Positions 1 to 5,788 of a stretch of DNA of 9,306 nucleotides are shown piece by piece; position 1 is the stretch's first letter, and each line of letters opens with the position of its first letter. Source of the DNA: an uncultured Actinomycetes bacterium. Its GTDB lineage: Bacteria > Actinomycetota > Acidimicrobiia > Acidimicrobiales > Acidimicrobilacustridaceae. The stretch is taken from assembly GCA_945957335.1 (NCBI GenBank), contig CAMFLJ010000135.1, positions 1 to 9,306 of the forward strand, written 5' to 3'. The notes below the pieces were generated by a model that saw only the letters and a list, made by a program, of their open reading frames with translations, made no database searches and was not told where the DNA came from. Both the position numbers and the translations under genes were made by a program.

Positions 1-527
1 GCCCCGGCGTGGGCGGCACCGTCGATGCCGAGGGCCAGGCCCGACACCACGGCCACCCCGGCGTCGGCCAGGCCCCGGCCCAGCTCGTGGGCCACGTCGA
101 GGCCGTAGCGGGTGGCCCGGCGGGTGCCCACGACCGCGGCACGAGCACCTGCGAGGTGGTCGAGGTCGCCCTGCCAGCAGACGACACAGGGCGGGTCGTC
201 GTCGCCGGCGAACGGCGCCGGGAAGGCGGGCGACGACCGGCCGGCCACGCCCAGGCCGGCGTCGAGGTGGGCCTGCCAGCAGGCCGACGGGTCGACCGTG
301 GCGGCCACCCGGCGCCACTCGACGACGGTCTCGGTGACGACCTCTCTGCCGACCGGGCGGAGGTCGGCGGGGTCGATGCGGCCGGCGAGCACCGCCTGCC
401 AGGCCCCGGCCGCTCCGTGGGAGTCGACCAGCCAGCGCAGCCGGGCCGGGCCCACGCGGGGCAGGCGGGCCAGCGCGAGGAGGAAGGCCTCGTCGGGCAC
501 GGCGGCATCGGAGGCGGGGCGGTTCAT
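1..527 (-). CDS. dprA: DprA DNA-processing protein (3' end cut off by the window edge)
   Basis: DprA/Smf proteins bind single-stranded DNA entering the cell during transformation and load RecA in the cytoplasm. The 175 visible residues begin with a helix-hairpin-helix/SAM-like segment (residues 15-38, including LPRVGPARLRWLV). The Rossmann-like core starts near residue 129 with AVVGTRRATRYG (131-142) and SGLALGIDGAAHAG (162-175), the family's phosphate/ssDNA-binding signatures. The rest of the core and any C-terminal winged helix lie outside the window. The ATG at 527 shares its A with the TGA of yifB (TGATG), so translation is probably coupled and the pair forms one operon. The order yifB then dprA is common in bacteria. 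The residue after SGLA is Leu where many homologues have Arg, which I take to be clade variation. Family assignment is secure; an actual role in transformation is inferred. Confidence 0.93.
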   Translation of the reverse strand, partial: MNRPASDAAVPDEAFLLALARLPRVGPARLRWLVDSHGAAGAWQAVLAGRIDPADLRPVGREVVTETVVEWRRVAATVDPSACWQAHLDAGLGVAGRSSPAFPAPFAGDDDPPCVVCWQGDLDHLAGARAAVVGTRRATRYGLDVAHELGRGLADAGVAVVSGLALGIDGAAHAG

Positions 528-2041
528 CACGCCGCCCGGGGACCGGTGACGGCGGTGGGCTCGGCGCGGAGGTGCAGGGCAGCGGCCACGTGCTCGGCCG
601 CCACCGGGCCCTCGTGGCCGGCGAGGTCGCCCAGCGTGAGCGCCACCCGCCAGACCCGGCGCAGGCCGCGCGCCGTGAGCCGGCCCTGCTCGAGTGCCCG
701 CTCGGCGATGCCCGCCGCCTCGGGCGACAGCGGCGCCAACTGCTCGAGGTCGGGGCCCGCGAGGTCGGCGTTGGCGACCACCCCCCGCTCCTGCGCCCGG
801 GTGCGGGCCCGGGCCACGCGCTCGGCCACGACGTGGGAGGGGTCGGCCGGCTGGCCGTGGAGGAGGTCGTGGGGATCGGGCCGGAGCACCTGGATGCGCA
901 GGTCGAAGCGATCGAGGATCGGGCCCGAGAGCCGCCGGCGGTAGCGCTCGATCGAGCGATCGGTGCAACGGCACGCCGCCGGGGTGACGCCCTCGCCGCA
1001 GGGGCACGGGTTCATGGCCGCCACCAGGAGGAACCGGGCCGGGAGGGTGACCCGGACGTCGGCCCGGGCGATGCGGATCACGCCCTCCTCGAGGGGCTGG
1101 CGAAGCGAGTCGAGCACCACCGGGGCGAACTCGCCGAGCTCGTCCATGAACAGAACGCCGCCGTGGGCCAGCGAGATCTCGCCGGGGCGCAGCCGCCCCG
1201 ACCCGCCTCCGATCATGGCGACCGCGCTGGCGCCGTGGTGGGGCGCCCGCAGCGGTGGCCGTCGCACCAGGCCACCGGTGAGAGGGAGGCCGGCGGCCGA
1301 CTGCACCCGGGTGACCTGGAAGGCCTGGTCGTCGCCGAGGTCGGGCAGCAGCCCGGGCAGGCGCCGGGCGAGCATGGTCTTGCCCGCGCCCGGCGGCCCG
1401 ACCATGAGGAGGTGGTGGCCACCGGCCGCCGCGACCTCGAGGGCCAGGCGAGCGACGGGATGGCCCCGCACGTCGGCCAGGTCGGGCTCGGGCGGGGCCG
1501 GCGGTGGCACCGGAGGGTCGGGCGGCGACGGCCAGGGCGCCTCGGCCTTCAGCGCCTCGACCAGCCGGCGCAGGTCGGGGGCGCAGCGCACCCGGTGGCG
1601 GCCCACCATCTCGGCCTCGGCCACCGAGGAGGGCGCCAGCACGACCTCGGGCCCGTCGAGGGCGTCGACCAGCGACAGGACGCCGGGCACGTGGCGGAGG
1701 CTGCCGTCGAGGCCCAGCTCGCCCACGAACGACCGGCCCTCGAGCACCACGGGGTCGAGCTGCTCACCAGCCACCAGGACGCCGACGGCGATGGCGAGGT
1801 CGAGCGAGGACCCGACCTTGCGCACCGACGTGGGCGCCAGGTTGACGGTGGTGCGCCGGTCGGGCCAGGAGAAGCCGCTCGTGAGGAGTGCCGCCCGGAC
1901 GCGGTCGCGCGCCTCGCGGCACGACGCGTCGGGCAGGCCGACGATGGTGAAGGCCGGGAGGCCGGGGCCGACGTGGACCTCGACCGAGACCGGGAAGCCG
2001 TCGACCCCGACGAGGGTGGCGGACGGGACGGTGGCGAGCAT
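527..2041 (-). CDS. yifB: YifB/ComM-family Mg-chelatase-like AAA+ ATPase
   Basis: 504 residues, the usual full length for this family. Characterised ComM is a hexameric helicase that drives branch migration during integration of transforming DNA. The N-terminal Lon-protease-like ChlI domain covers about residues 1-165 (MLATVPSATLVGVDGFPVSV at the start). A Pro-rich linker follows (170-186). The AAA+ domain has Walker A GPPGAGKT (215-222), Walker B VLFMDE (296-301) and a GPILDRFDLRI segment (373-383) holding the likely arginine finger R378. A cysteine cluster NPCPCG (344-349) plus C357 and C359 is typical of the family. The C-terminal helical Mg_chelatase_C part spans about 415-490. The ATG at 2041 has an AGGAGG 10 bases upstream. 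It overlaps dprA by one base. No comE-type uptake genes are visible, so a competence role is inferred from the family and from dprA. Confidence 0.95.
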   Translation of the reverse strand: MLATVPSATLVGVDGFPVSVEVHVGPGLPAFTIVGLPDASCREARDRVRAALLTSGFSWPDRRTTVNLAPTSVRKVGSSLDLAIAVGVLVAGEQLDPVVLEGRSFVGELGLDGSLRHVPGVLSLVDALDGPEVVLAPSSVAEAEMVGRHRVRCAPDLRRLVEALKAEAPWPSPPDPPVPPPAPPEPDLADVRGHPVARLALEVAAAGGHHLLMVGPPGAGKTMLARRLPGLLPDLGDDQAFQVTRVQSAAGLPLTGGLVRRPPLRAPHHGASAVAMIGGGSGRLRPGEISLAHGGVLFMDELGEFAPVVLDSLRQPLEEGVIRIARADVRVTLPARFLLVAAMNPCPCGEGVTPAACRCTDRSIERYRRRLSGPILDRFDLRIQVLRPDPHDLLHGQPADPSHVVAERVARARTRAQERGVVANADLAGPDLEQLAPLSPEAAGIAERALEQGRLTARGLRRVWRVALTLGDLAGHEGPVAAEHVAAALHLRAEPTAVTGPRAA

Positions 2042-2051
2042 TCGGCTGCGC

Positions 2052-2057
2052 CCTCCT
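2052..2057 (-). promoter_or_regulatory. Shine-Dalgarno site of yifB
   Basis: AGGAGG on the minus strand, 10 bases before the ATG at 2041. It supports this start and shows that yifB, unlike the neighbouring cytochrome gene, is led by a ribosome-binding site. Confidence 0.65.
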
Positions 2058-2113
2058 GCGGGTACGGCACGGGGTGCCGGGCAGTGGAGGGGGCCGGAGC
2101 CACCGATGGGGCG

Positions 2114-2142
2114 AGGCTACGCAGGGGGTGCGACAGCGACAA
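2114..2142 (-). promoter_or_regulatory. Likely promoter of the yifB-dprA operon
   Basis: On the minus strand a -35-like TTGTCG (2142-2137) and a -10 TAGCCT (2119-2114, fits TANNNT) are separated by exactly 17 bases. Transcription would start near 2107, leaving a leader of roughly 65 bases that carries the AGGAGG site. The site lies in the 127-base gap behind the cytochrome gene, so yifB-dprA can be transcribed independently of it. Judged by eye only. Confidence 0.45.
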
Positions 2143-2168
2143 GGGCCGGCGCGCCGACGCGGATCTCG

Positions 2169-2522
2169 CTACTTCAGGACTTCGCGCTCGTAGCGGGCCA
2201 CGGCGCGGATGTCGTCGTCGGAGAGCGCGGAGGCCGAGGTGCCGCCGAAGGCCGGCATCGAGCTGCGGCCGCCTCGGATGACCGCCATCTGGTCCTCGAT
2301 GTTCGGGTAGCGGTTGGCGACCACCCCCGCGAGCTTCGGGCCCATGCCACCGTTGCCGCCGGGGCCGTGGCAGCTGGCGCACTTGGTGTTGTAGATCGTC
2401 TGGCCCTTGGCGAGCACCGGGTCGGAGGGCGTGGCCGGGGTGGAGCCGCCGGCGCAGGCGGCGAAGACGGTGCTCGCACCGACCACGACGAGGCCGGCGA
2501 GGAGCGCTCGGGGGGTCCGCAT
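2169..2522 (-). CDS. Small single-haem cytochrome c, probable lipoprotein
   Basis: 117 residues. The N-terminus is a signal peptide: MRTPR, a hydrophobic run (7-20), then FAAC with C23 as a possible lipobox cysteine. Phe at -3 is unusual for a lipobox, so ordinary Sec cleavage with release is an alternative. A short Gly/Ser/Thr/Pro linker (24-35) leads to the haem domain, with CASCH (48-52) for covalent haem attachment, H52 as proximal ligand and M89 in RSSMPAFGG as likely distal ligand. This is a class I, cytochrome-c6/cbb3-like fold of about 80 residues. It should carry electrons on the outer face of the membrane; its partners are unknown, since no oxidase or dehydrogenase is in the window. 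No good ribosome-binding site precedes the ATG. Instead a TAGCGT lies 8 bases upstream, suggesting a leaderless or very short-leader mRNA. Confidence 0.88.
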   Translation of the reverse strand: MRTPRALLAGLVVVGASTVFAACAGGSTPATPSDPVLAKGQTIYNTKCASCHGPGGNGGMGPKLAGVVANRYPNIEDQMAVIRGGRSSMPAFGGTSASALSDDDIRAVARYEREVLK

Positions 2523-2530
2523 GGCGCCGC

Positions 2531-2536
2531 ACGCTA
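2531..2536 (-). promoter_or_regulatory. Possible -10 element for the cytochrome gene (near-leaderless)
   Basis: TAGCGT on the minus strand matches TANNNT and lies 8 bases before the ATG at 2522, with no Shine-Dalgarno between. This spacing would place the transcription start at or within two bases of the start codon. No convincing -35 was seen. Confidence 0.3.
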
Positions 2537-2566
2537 CCAGCGCCCTCGGACCCCTCCGGAGCCGGG

Positions 2567-2572
2567 CATACT
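2567..2572 (+). promoter_or_regulatory. Possible -10 element for the small membrane protein (leaderless)
   Basis: CATACT (four of six matches to TATAAT: A2, T3, A4, T6) ends 6 bases before the ATG at 2579, and there is no ribosome-binding site at a useful distance (the nearest GGAG is 17 bases away). This is the spacing expected of a leaderless actinobacterial transcript. It is in a 56-base divergent gap shared with the cytochrome gene. No -35 is evident. Confidence 0.3.
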
Positions 2573-2578
2573 CACCGG

Positions 2579-2689
2579 ATGGGCTTCAACCCGCACCGCC
2601 AGCAGCGCCGCTCACCGCTCGACTACGTGATGGTCGGCGCCGCGCTCGCGGTGTGCCTGGCCCTCGTCGTGTGGGCCTTCCTCGGCTGA
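2579..2689 (+). CDS. 36-residue single-pass membrane protein, unknown function
   Basis: ATG at 2579 to TGA at 2687-2689. The product begins MGFNPHRQQRRSPLDY, a basic N-terminus with four Arg and one His. Residues 16-35 form one hydrophobic segment (VMVGAALAVCLALVVWAFL within it) that runs to the C-terminal Gly. The charge pattern predicts the basic end in the cytoplasm and the chain ending in or just across the membrane. There is no cleavage site, so it is a membrane peptide rather than a secreted one. It is supported as a gene by sensible composition, strong G/C at third positions, the -10-like CATACT just upstream and a 4-base gap to the phosphatase gene. I believe similar short proteins occur upstream of such genes in other actinobacteria, but I cannot verify this. 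Function is unknown; helping anchor a neighbour to the membrane is only a guess. Confidence 0.68.
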   Translation: MGFNPHRQQRRSPLDYVMVGAALAVCLALVVWAFLG

Positions 2690-2693
2690 CCCC

Positions 2694-3371
2694 GTGGAGC
2701 TCGTCTTCATCCGCCACGGCCAGCCCGAGTGGGACCGCGACGGTCGCACCGTGCAGGACCCCCGCCTCACCGACGTCGGCCTCGAGCAGGCCCGGCTGCT
2801 GGGTGAGGCGTTCCGCGGCCGCCACGTCGACCGCATCCTCGTGTCGCCGCTGCTGCGATCGCAGCAGACCGCGGCACCGGTGATCGAGGCCACCGGCGTC
2901 GAGCCCGAGACGCTGCCGTGGCTGCCGGAGATCGCGTCGCCGCAGTGGGAGGGCACGCCGTCCGAGACCGTCGAGGCGATCTTCGCCGAGGCCCGGGCCA
3001 AGCCGCTCGCCGAGCAGTGGGACGGCCTGCCCGGGGGCGAGTCGTTCCGGGACTTCCACCGTCGCGTCACCACCGGGCTCGACGGCCTGCTCGCCGACCT
3101 CGGCTGCGAGCGCATCACGCCGTTCCCGCCGCTGTGGCGCCTCGACGACCCGGGCCCGACCGTGGTGGTCGTGGCCCACGCCGGCACCGACGCCGTGTGC
3201 CTCGGCCACCTGCTGGGCATCGAGCCGGTGCCGTGGGAGTGGGAGCGGTTCGTCTCGTTCCACGCGTCGGTGAGCGTCGTGCGGCCGATGCCGATCGCCG
3301 AGGCCCACTCGTTCAGCCTCTTCCGCTTCTCCGACACGAGCCACCTGCCCGAGCACCTGCACACGAGGTGA
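2694..3371 (+). CDS. Histidine phosphatase family protein (phosphoglycerate-mutase fold)
   Basis: 225 residues. Branch of the histidine acid phosphatase superfamily, whose members transfer phosphate through a phosphohistidine. RHG at residues 7-9 gives the catalytic H8. SPLLRSQQTA (51-60) supplies the phosphate-binding R55. E79 is a candidate proton donor, and the second histidine is H162 in AHAG (161-164). All core residues are thus present. Compared with short CobC/GpmB-type enzymes it has an insert around 139-155 (ITPFPPLWRLDDPGP) and a C-terminal extension with an aromatic patch (WEWERFVSFH, 181-190). The substrate cannot be told: phosphoglycerate, a nucleotide-pathway intermediate or a phosphoprotein are all possible. 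The GTG start lies 4 bases after the small membrane gene and has no ribosome-binding site, so it probably depends on translation of that gene. Confidence 0.9.
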   Translation: MELVFIRHGQPEWDRDGRTVQDPRLTDVGLEQARLLGEAFRGRHVDRILVSPLLRSQQTAAPVIEATGVEPETLPWLPEIASPQWEGTPSETVEAIFAEARAKPLAEQWDGLPGGESFRDFHRRVTTGLDGLLADLGCERITPFPPLWRLDDPGPTVVVVAHAGTDAVCLGHLLGIEPVPWEWERFVSFHASVSVVRPMPIAEAHSFSLFRFSDTSHLPEHLHTR

Positions 3372-3375
3372 CGCC

Positions 3376-3729
3376 GTGGTCGAGGTGACGCCCGAGCGGT
3401 TCGAGGAGCTGGTGGCCGACGCCCTCGACGCCCTGCCGCCCCAGCTGGGCGAGCTGATGGACAACGTGGCCGTGTTCGTCGACGACGACCACCCCGACGG
3501 CCTGCTCGGCCTCTACGAGGGCATCCCGCTCACCGAGCGGTCCGACTACGGCGTGGGGTGGGGCGAGCTGCCGATGCCCGACCGCATCACCGTGTTCCGC
3601 CTGCCGCTCTGCGAGATCTCGCGCGACGAGGCCGAGGTCGTGGAGCAGGTGCGCGTCACCGTGGTGCACGAGGTGGCCCACCACTTCGGCATCGACGACG
3701 ACCGCCTCGACGAGCTCGGCTGGGCCTAG
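3376..3729 (+). CDS. Small zincin-like metallopeptidase family protein (DUF1025/PF06262 type)
   Basis: 117 residues, the normal size for this minimal zincin family found mostly in actinobacteria and proteobacteria. The motif HEVAHHFGIDD (98-108) fits HExxHxxGxxD: H98, H102 and probably D108 as zinc ligands and E99 as catalytic base. The upstream part holds the strand-rich core, including LLGLYEGIPLTERS (43-56) and the edge strand RITVFRLPLCE (70-80). No signal peptide or membrane segment is present, so it should be cytoplasmic. Substrates are unknown for the family. The GTG start is 4 bases after the phosphatase stop, and GAGGTG inside the end of that gene sits 5 bases before it, a good ribosome-binding site. 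It is the last gene of the plus-strand group and converges with ppgK. Confidence 0.88.
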   Translation: MVEVTPERFEELVADALDALPPQLGELMDNVAVFVDDDHPDGLLGLYEGIPLTERSDYGVGWGELPMPDRITVFRLPLCEISRDEAEVVEQVRVTVVHEVAHHFGIDDDRLDELGWA

Positions 3730-3773
3730 CCGGCTCGGATCGCGTCGCCGGAGCAGCGCGACGTGAGCCAGCT
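3728..3773. terminator. Hairpin between convergent metallopeptidase and ppgK genes
   Basis: An inner stem CGTCGC (3743-3748) pairs with GCGACG (3758-3763) around a 9-base loop. An outer stem GGCTC (3732-3736) pairs with GAGCC (3765-3769) and can extend by AGC/GCT after one mismatch, with an internal bulge between the two stems. There is no T-run on either side. It begins inside the metallopeptidase stop codon and may end transcription from either direction. In DNA this GC-rich, hairpins arise easily, hence modest confidence. Confidence 0.35.
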
Positions 3774-3792
3774 CGAGGAGGGTGGAGGCGGG

Positions 3793-4578
3793 TCAGCCCT
3801 TGTGCTTGTGGGGGACGTGCTGGCCCTCGGTGCCGTGCTTGTCCTTGTGGCGGTGCACGGCCAGGGCGCCGCCGACGATGCCGGCCTGGTTGAGCAGCTC
3901 GGCGGGCACGACGGGCGTGCGGCACGTGAGCTTGGGCAGGAAGCGGTCGGCCTTCTTCGAGACCCCGCCGCCGATGATGAACAGGTCGGGCCAGAGCAGG
4001 TCCTCGACCATGCGCAGGTACTCGTCGACCCGCGACGCCCACTCGTCCCAGTCGAGCTCGAGGCGCTCGCGCACCGAGTTGGCGGCCCACTGCTCGGCGT
4101 CGCCGCCCCGGAGGGTGAGGTGGCCGAGCTCGGTGTTGGGCACCAGCCGCCCGTCGACCACCAGCGCCGAGCCGATGCCCGTGCCGAGGGTGATGGTGAG
4201 GATCACGCCGGGCTTGCCCCGGGCCGCCCCGAAGCGGGCCTCGGCCTCGCCCGCCGCGTCGGCGTCGTTGACGATCGTGACCGGGCAGCCGGTGGCCTGG
4301 CCGATGAGGCCGGCCGCGTCGAGGTCGATCCAGGCCTTGTCGAGGTTGGCCGCGGTGTGGACCTGGCCGCCCTTCACGACACCCGGGAACGTGCACCCGA
4401 TCGGGCCGTCCCACTCGAAGTGCCGGGCCACCTGGGCGACGGTGGCGGCGATGGCCTCGGGGGTGGCGGGCTCGGGGGTGAGCAGGCGCAGGCGGTCGGT
4501 GATCAGGTGGCCCTTCTTGGTGTCGACCACCGCACCCTTGATGCCGGTGCCGCCGATGTCGATGCCCAGTGCCTTCAT
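3793..4578 (-). CDS. ppgK: Polyphosphate glucokinase
   Basis: 261 residues, close to the roughly 260-270 of known actinobacterial PPGKs. The enzyme phosphorylates glucose to glucose-6-phosphate using polyphosphate, sometimes also ATP. The ROK/ASKHA-fold phosphate loop is DIGGTGIK (7-14). TFPGVVKGG (63-71) and the catalytic D105 in VNDAD follow. LGTGIGSALVVDGRLVPNTELGHL (131-154, key residues G132, G134, G136, N148, E150, H153) is the PPGK-type glucose/phosphate region. The CxCGxxGC zinc motif of many ROK proteins is absent, as expected for PPGK. The last 20 residues are rich in His and Lys (His at 242, 244, 248, 254, 257, 259), which is unusual. I chose the ATG at 4578 because the homologous part starts there and GAGAGGG lies 5 bases upstream; the open frame extends much further but overlaps amrS. 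It diverges from amrS across 94 bases. Confidence 0.93.
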   Translation of the reverse strand: MKALGIDIGGTGIKGAVVDTKKGHLITDRLRLLTPEPATPEAIAATVAQVARHFEWDGPIGCTFPGVVKGGQVHTAANLDKAWIDLDAAGLIGQATGCPVTIVNDADAAGEAEARFGAARGKPGVILTITLGTGIGSALVVDGRLVPNTELGHLTLRGGDAEQWAANSVRERLELDWDEWASRVDEYLRMVEDLLWPDLFIIGGGVSKKADRFLPKLTCRTPVVPAELLNQAGIVGGALAVHRHKDKHGTEGQHVPHKHKG

Positions 4579-4583
4579 GCCTG

Positions 4584-4590
4584 CCCTCTC
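4584..4590 (-). promoter_or_regulatory. Shine-Dalgarno site deciding the ppgK start
   Basis: GAGAGGG on the minus strand, 5 bases before the ATG at 4578. It supports this start over the much longer open frame that continues into amrS. Confidence 0.55.
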
Positions 4591-4660
4591 GGTGTCCGCC
4601 CCTGCCCGGTCGGTCAGTCTTCCACGACCTCCGCCCCTGTTGCTCGGGCCCCGACGGCCG

Positions 4661-4666
4661 TACCCT
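4661..4666 (+). promoter_or_regulatory. -10 element of a leaderless promoter for the amr operon
   Basis: TACCCT fits the actinobacterial TANNNT -10 and ends exactly 6 bases before the in-frame GTG at 4673. No Shine-Dalgarno sequence lies in the gap. The mRNA would therefore begin at or next to the start codon. A TTGCTC at 4640-4645 is a weak -35 candidate with a short 15-base spacer. Confidence 0.5.
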
Positions 4667-4672
4667 CGGGGT

Positions 4673-5788
4673 GTGACGGGCTCGATCTCACTCTCCGATC
4701 CCTTCACCGTCACGACCCGGCACTGGCACCGGCTCGACGACGGGAGGCTCCAGTGCGACGCCTGCCCGAGGGCCTGCAAGCTGCGCGACGGCCAGCGCGG
4801 CGTGTGCTTCGTGCGGGGCCGCACCGACGACCAGGTGGTGCTCACCAGCTACGGCCGGTCGAGCGGCTACTGCGTCGACCCGATCGAGAAGAAGCCGCTC
4901 AACCACTTCCTGCCGGGCACCTCGGTGCTCTCGTTCGGCACGGCCGGGTGCAACCTGGCGTGCCGCTTCTGCCAGAACTGGGACATCTCCAAGTCGAAGC
5001 AGGTCGACCGCATGTCCGACGCCGCGCCGCCCGAGGCGATCGCCGAGGCCGCGCTCGAGCTGGGCTGCGCCTCCGTGGCGTTCACCTACAACGACCCGGT
5101 GATCTTCGTGGAGTACGCGGTCGACACGGCCGAGGCGTGCCGGGCCCACGGCGTGCGCTCGGTGGCCGTCTCGGCGGGCTACGCCACCGACGCGGTGCGG
5201 CGCGAGCTCTACTCGGCCGTCGACGCCGCCAACATCGACCTCAAGGGCTTCACCGACGACTTCTACCGCCACGTCGCCATGGGCGAGCTGGCCCCCGTGC
5301 TCGACACGCTGCGCTTCATCCGCCACGAGACCGACACGTGGTTGGAGATCACCACGCTGCTCATCCCGGGGCTGAACGACTCCGATGCCGAGCTGCACGA
5401 GATGAGCGCCTGGGTGGTCGGCGAGCTGGGCCCCGACGTGCCACTGCACTTCAGCGCGTTCCACCCCGACTACAAGATGCGCGACATCGGCCCCACTCCC
5501 CCGGCCACGCTCACCCGGGCCCGACGCATCGCGATGGAAGAGGGCCTGCGGTACGTCTACACGGGCAACGTCCACGACCGCGAGGGCGACACCACGGCGT
5601 GCCCGTCGTGCGGCGCGGCGGTGGTCGAGCGCGACTGGTACGAGCTGAAGGGCTGGCACCTCACCGGTGACGGGCACTGCCGGTCGTGCGGGGCCGCGGT
5701 GGCGGGCGTGTTCGACGGGCCGCCCGGCGAGTGGGGTGCCCGTCGGGTGCCGGTCGAGCTCCGCAGCGGGAAGGTGAGGCGACGATGA
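4673..5788 (+). CDS. amrS: AmmeMemoRadiSam system radical SAM enzyme (AmrS)
   Basis: 371 residues with a GTG start. Radical SAM enzymes use a [4Fe-4S] cluster to cleave S-adenosylmethionine into a 5'-deoxyadenosyl radical. Here the cluster cysteines are C93, C97 and C100 in CNLACRFC. Before this comes an N-terminal cysteine set C28, C31, C35 and C45 (CDACPRACKLRDGQRGVC), typical of AmrS and PflA-like relatives. FTYNDPVIFVEY (137-148) and the IDLKGF strand (188-193) belong to the TIM-barrel core. The C-terminus carries two CxxC pairs (C310/C313 and C336/C339), likely a zinc ribbon. AmrS co-occurs with AMMECR1 and MEMO proteins; the substrate is not established to my knowledge. The start is fixed by the leaderless-type TACCCT upstream and by the onset of homology-like sequence; the open frame continues further upstream, antisense to ppgK, but that part is not coding. 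It overlaps amrB by 4 bases (ATGA). Confidence 0.94.
   Translation: MTGSISLSDPFTVTTRHWHRLDDGRLQCDACPRACKLRDGQRGVCFVRGRTDDQVVLTSYGRSSGYCVDPIEKKPLNHFLPGTSVLSFGTAGCNLACRFCQNWDISKSKQVDRMSDAAPPEAIAEAALELGCASVAFTYNDPVIFVEYAVDTAEACRAHGVRSVAVSAGYATDAVRRELYSAVDAANIDLKGFTDDFYRHVAMGELAPVLDTLRFIRHETDTWLEITTLLIPGLNDSDAELHEMSAWVVGELGPDVPLHFSAFHPDYKMRDIGPTPPATLTRARRIAMEEGLRYVYTGNVHDREGDTTACPSCGAAVVERDWYELKGWHLTGDGHCRSCGAAVAGVFDGPPGEWGARRVPVELRSGKVRRR

Noticed and set aside
572..2281. 569-codon plus-strand open frame opposite yifB
   Set aside because: It is antisense to a clear yifB. The translation is Gly/Arg/Ala/His-rich with no family motif, as expected for a shadow frame in very GC-rich DNA.
963..2630. 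555-codon plus-strand open frame
   Set aside because: It runs across yifB, an intergenic gap and the cytochrome gene on the opposite strand. Low-complexity Arg/Ser/Pro/Ala composition, no domain.
2694..3371. Calling the histidine phosphatase a specific enzyme such as GpmB or CobC
   Set aside because: Only the general catalytic residues are visible. The inserts do not match a subfamily I can name with confidence.
3782..4672. Upstream extension of the amrS frame
   Set aside because: The frame is open but antisense to ppgK. The added residues look random, and the leaderless-type promoter places the start at 4673.
4579..4845. Upstream extension of the ppgK frame
   Set aside because: It overlaps amrS on the other strand, and the PPGK phosphate loop begins a few residues after the ATG at 4578, which has a ribosome-binding site.
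3763..5670. 635-codon plus-strand open frame
   Set aside because: The first part is antisense to ppgK and the second part is an alternate frame of amrS. Composition is Arg/Gly-rich without motifs.
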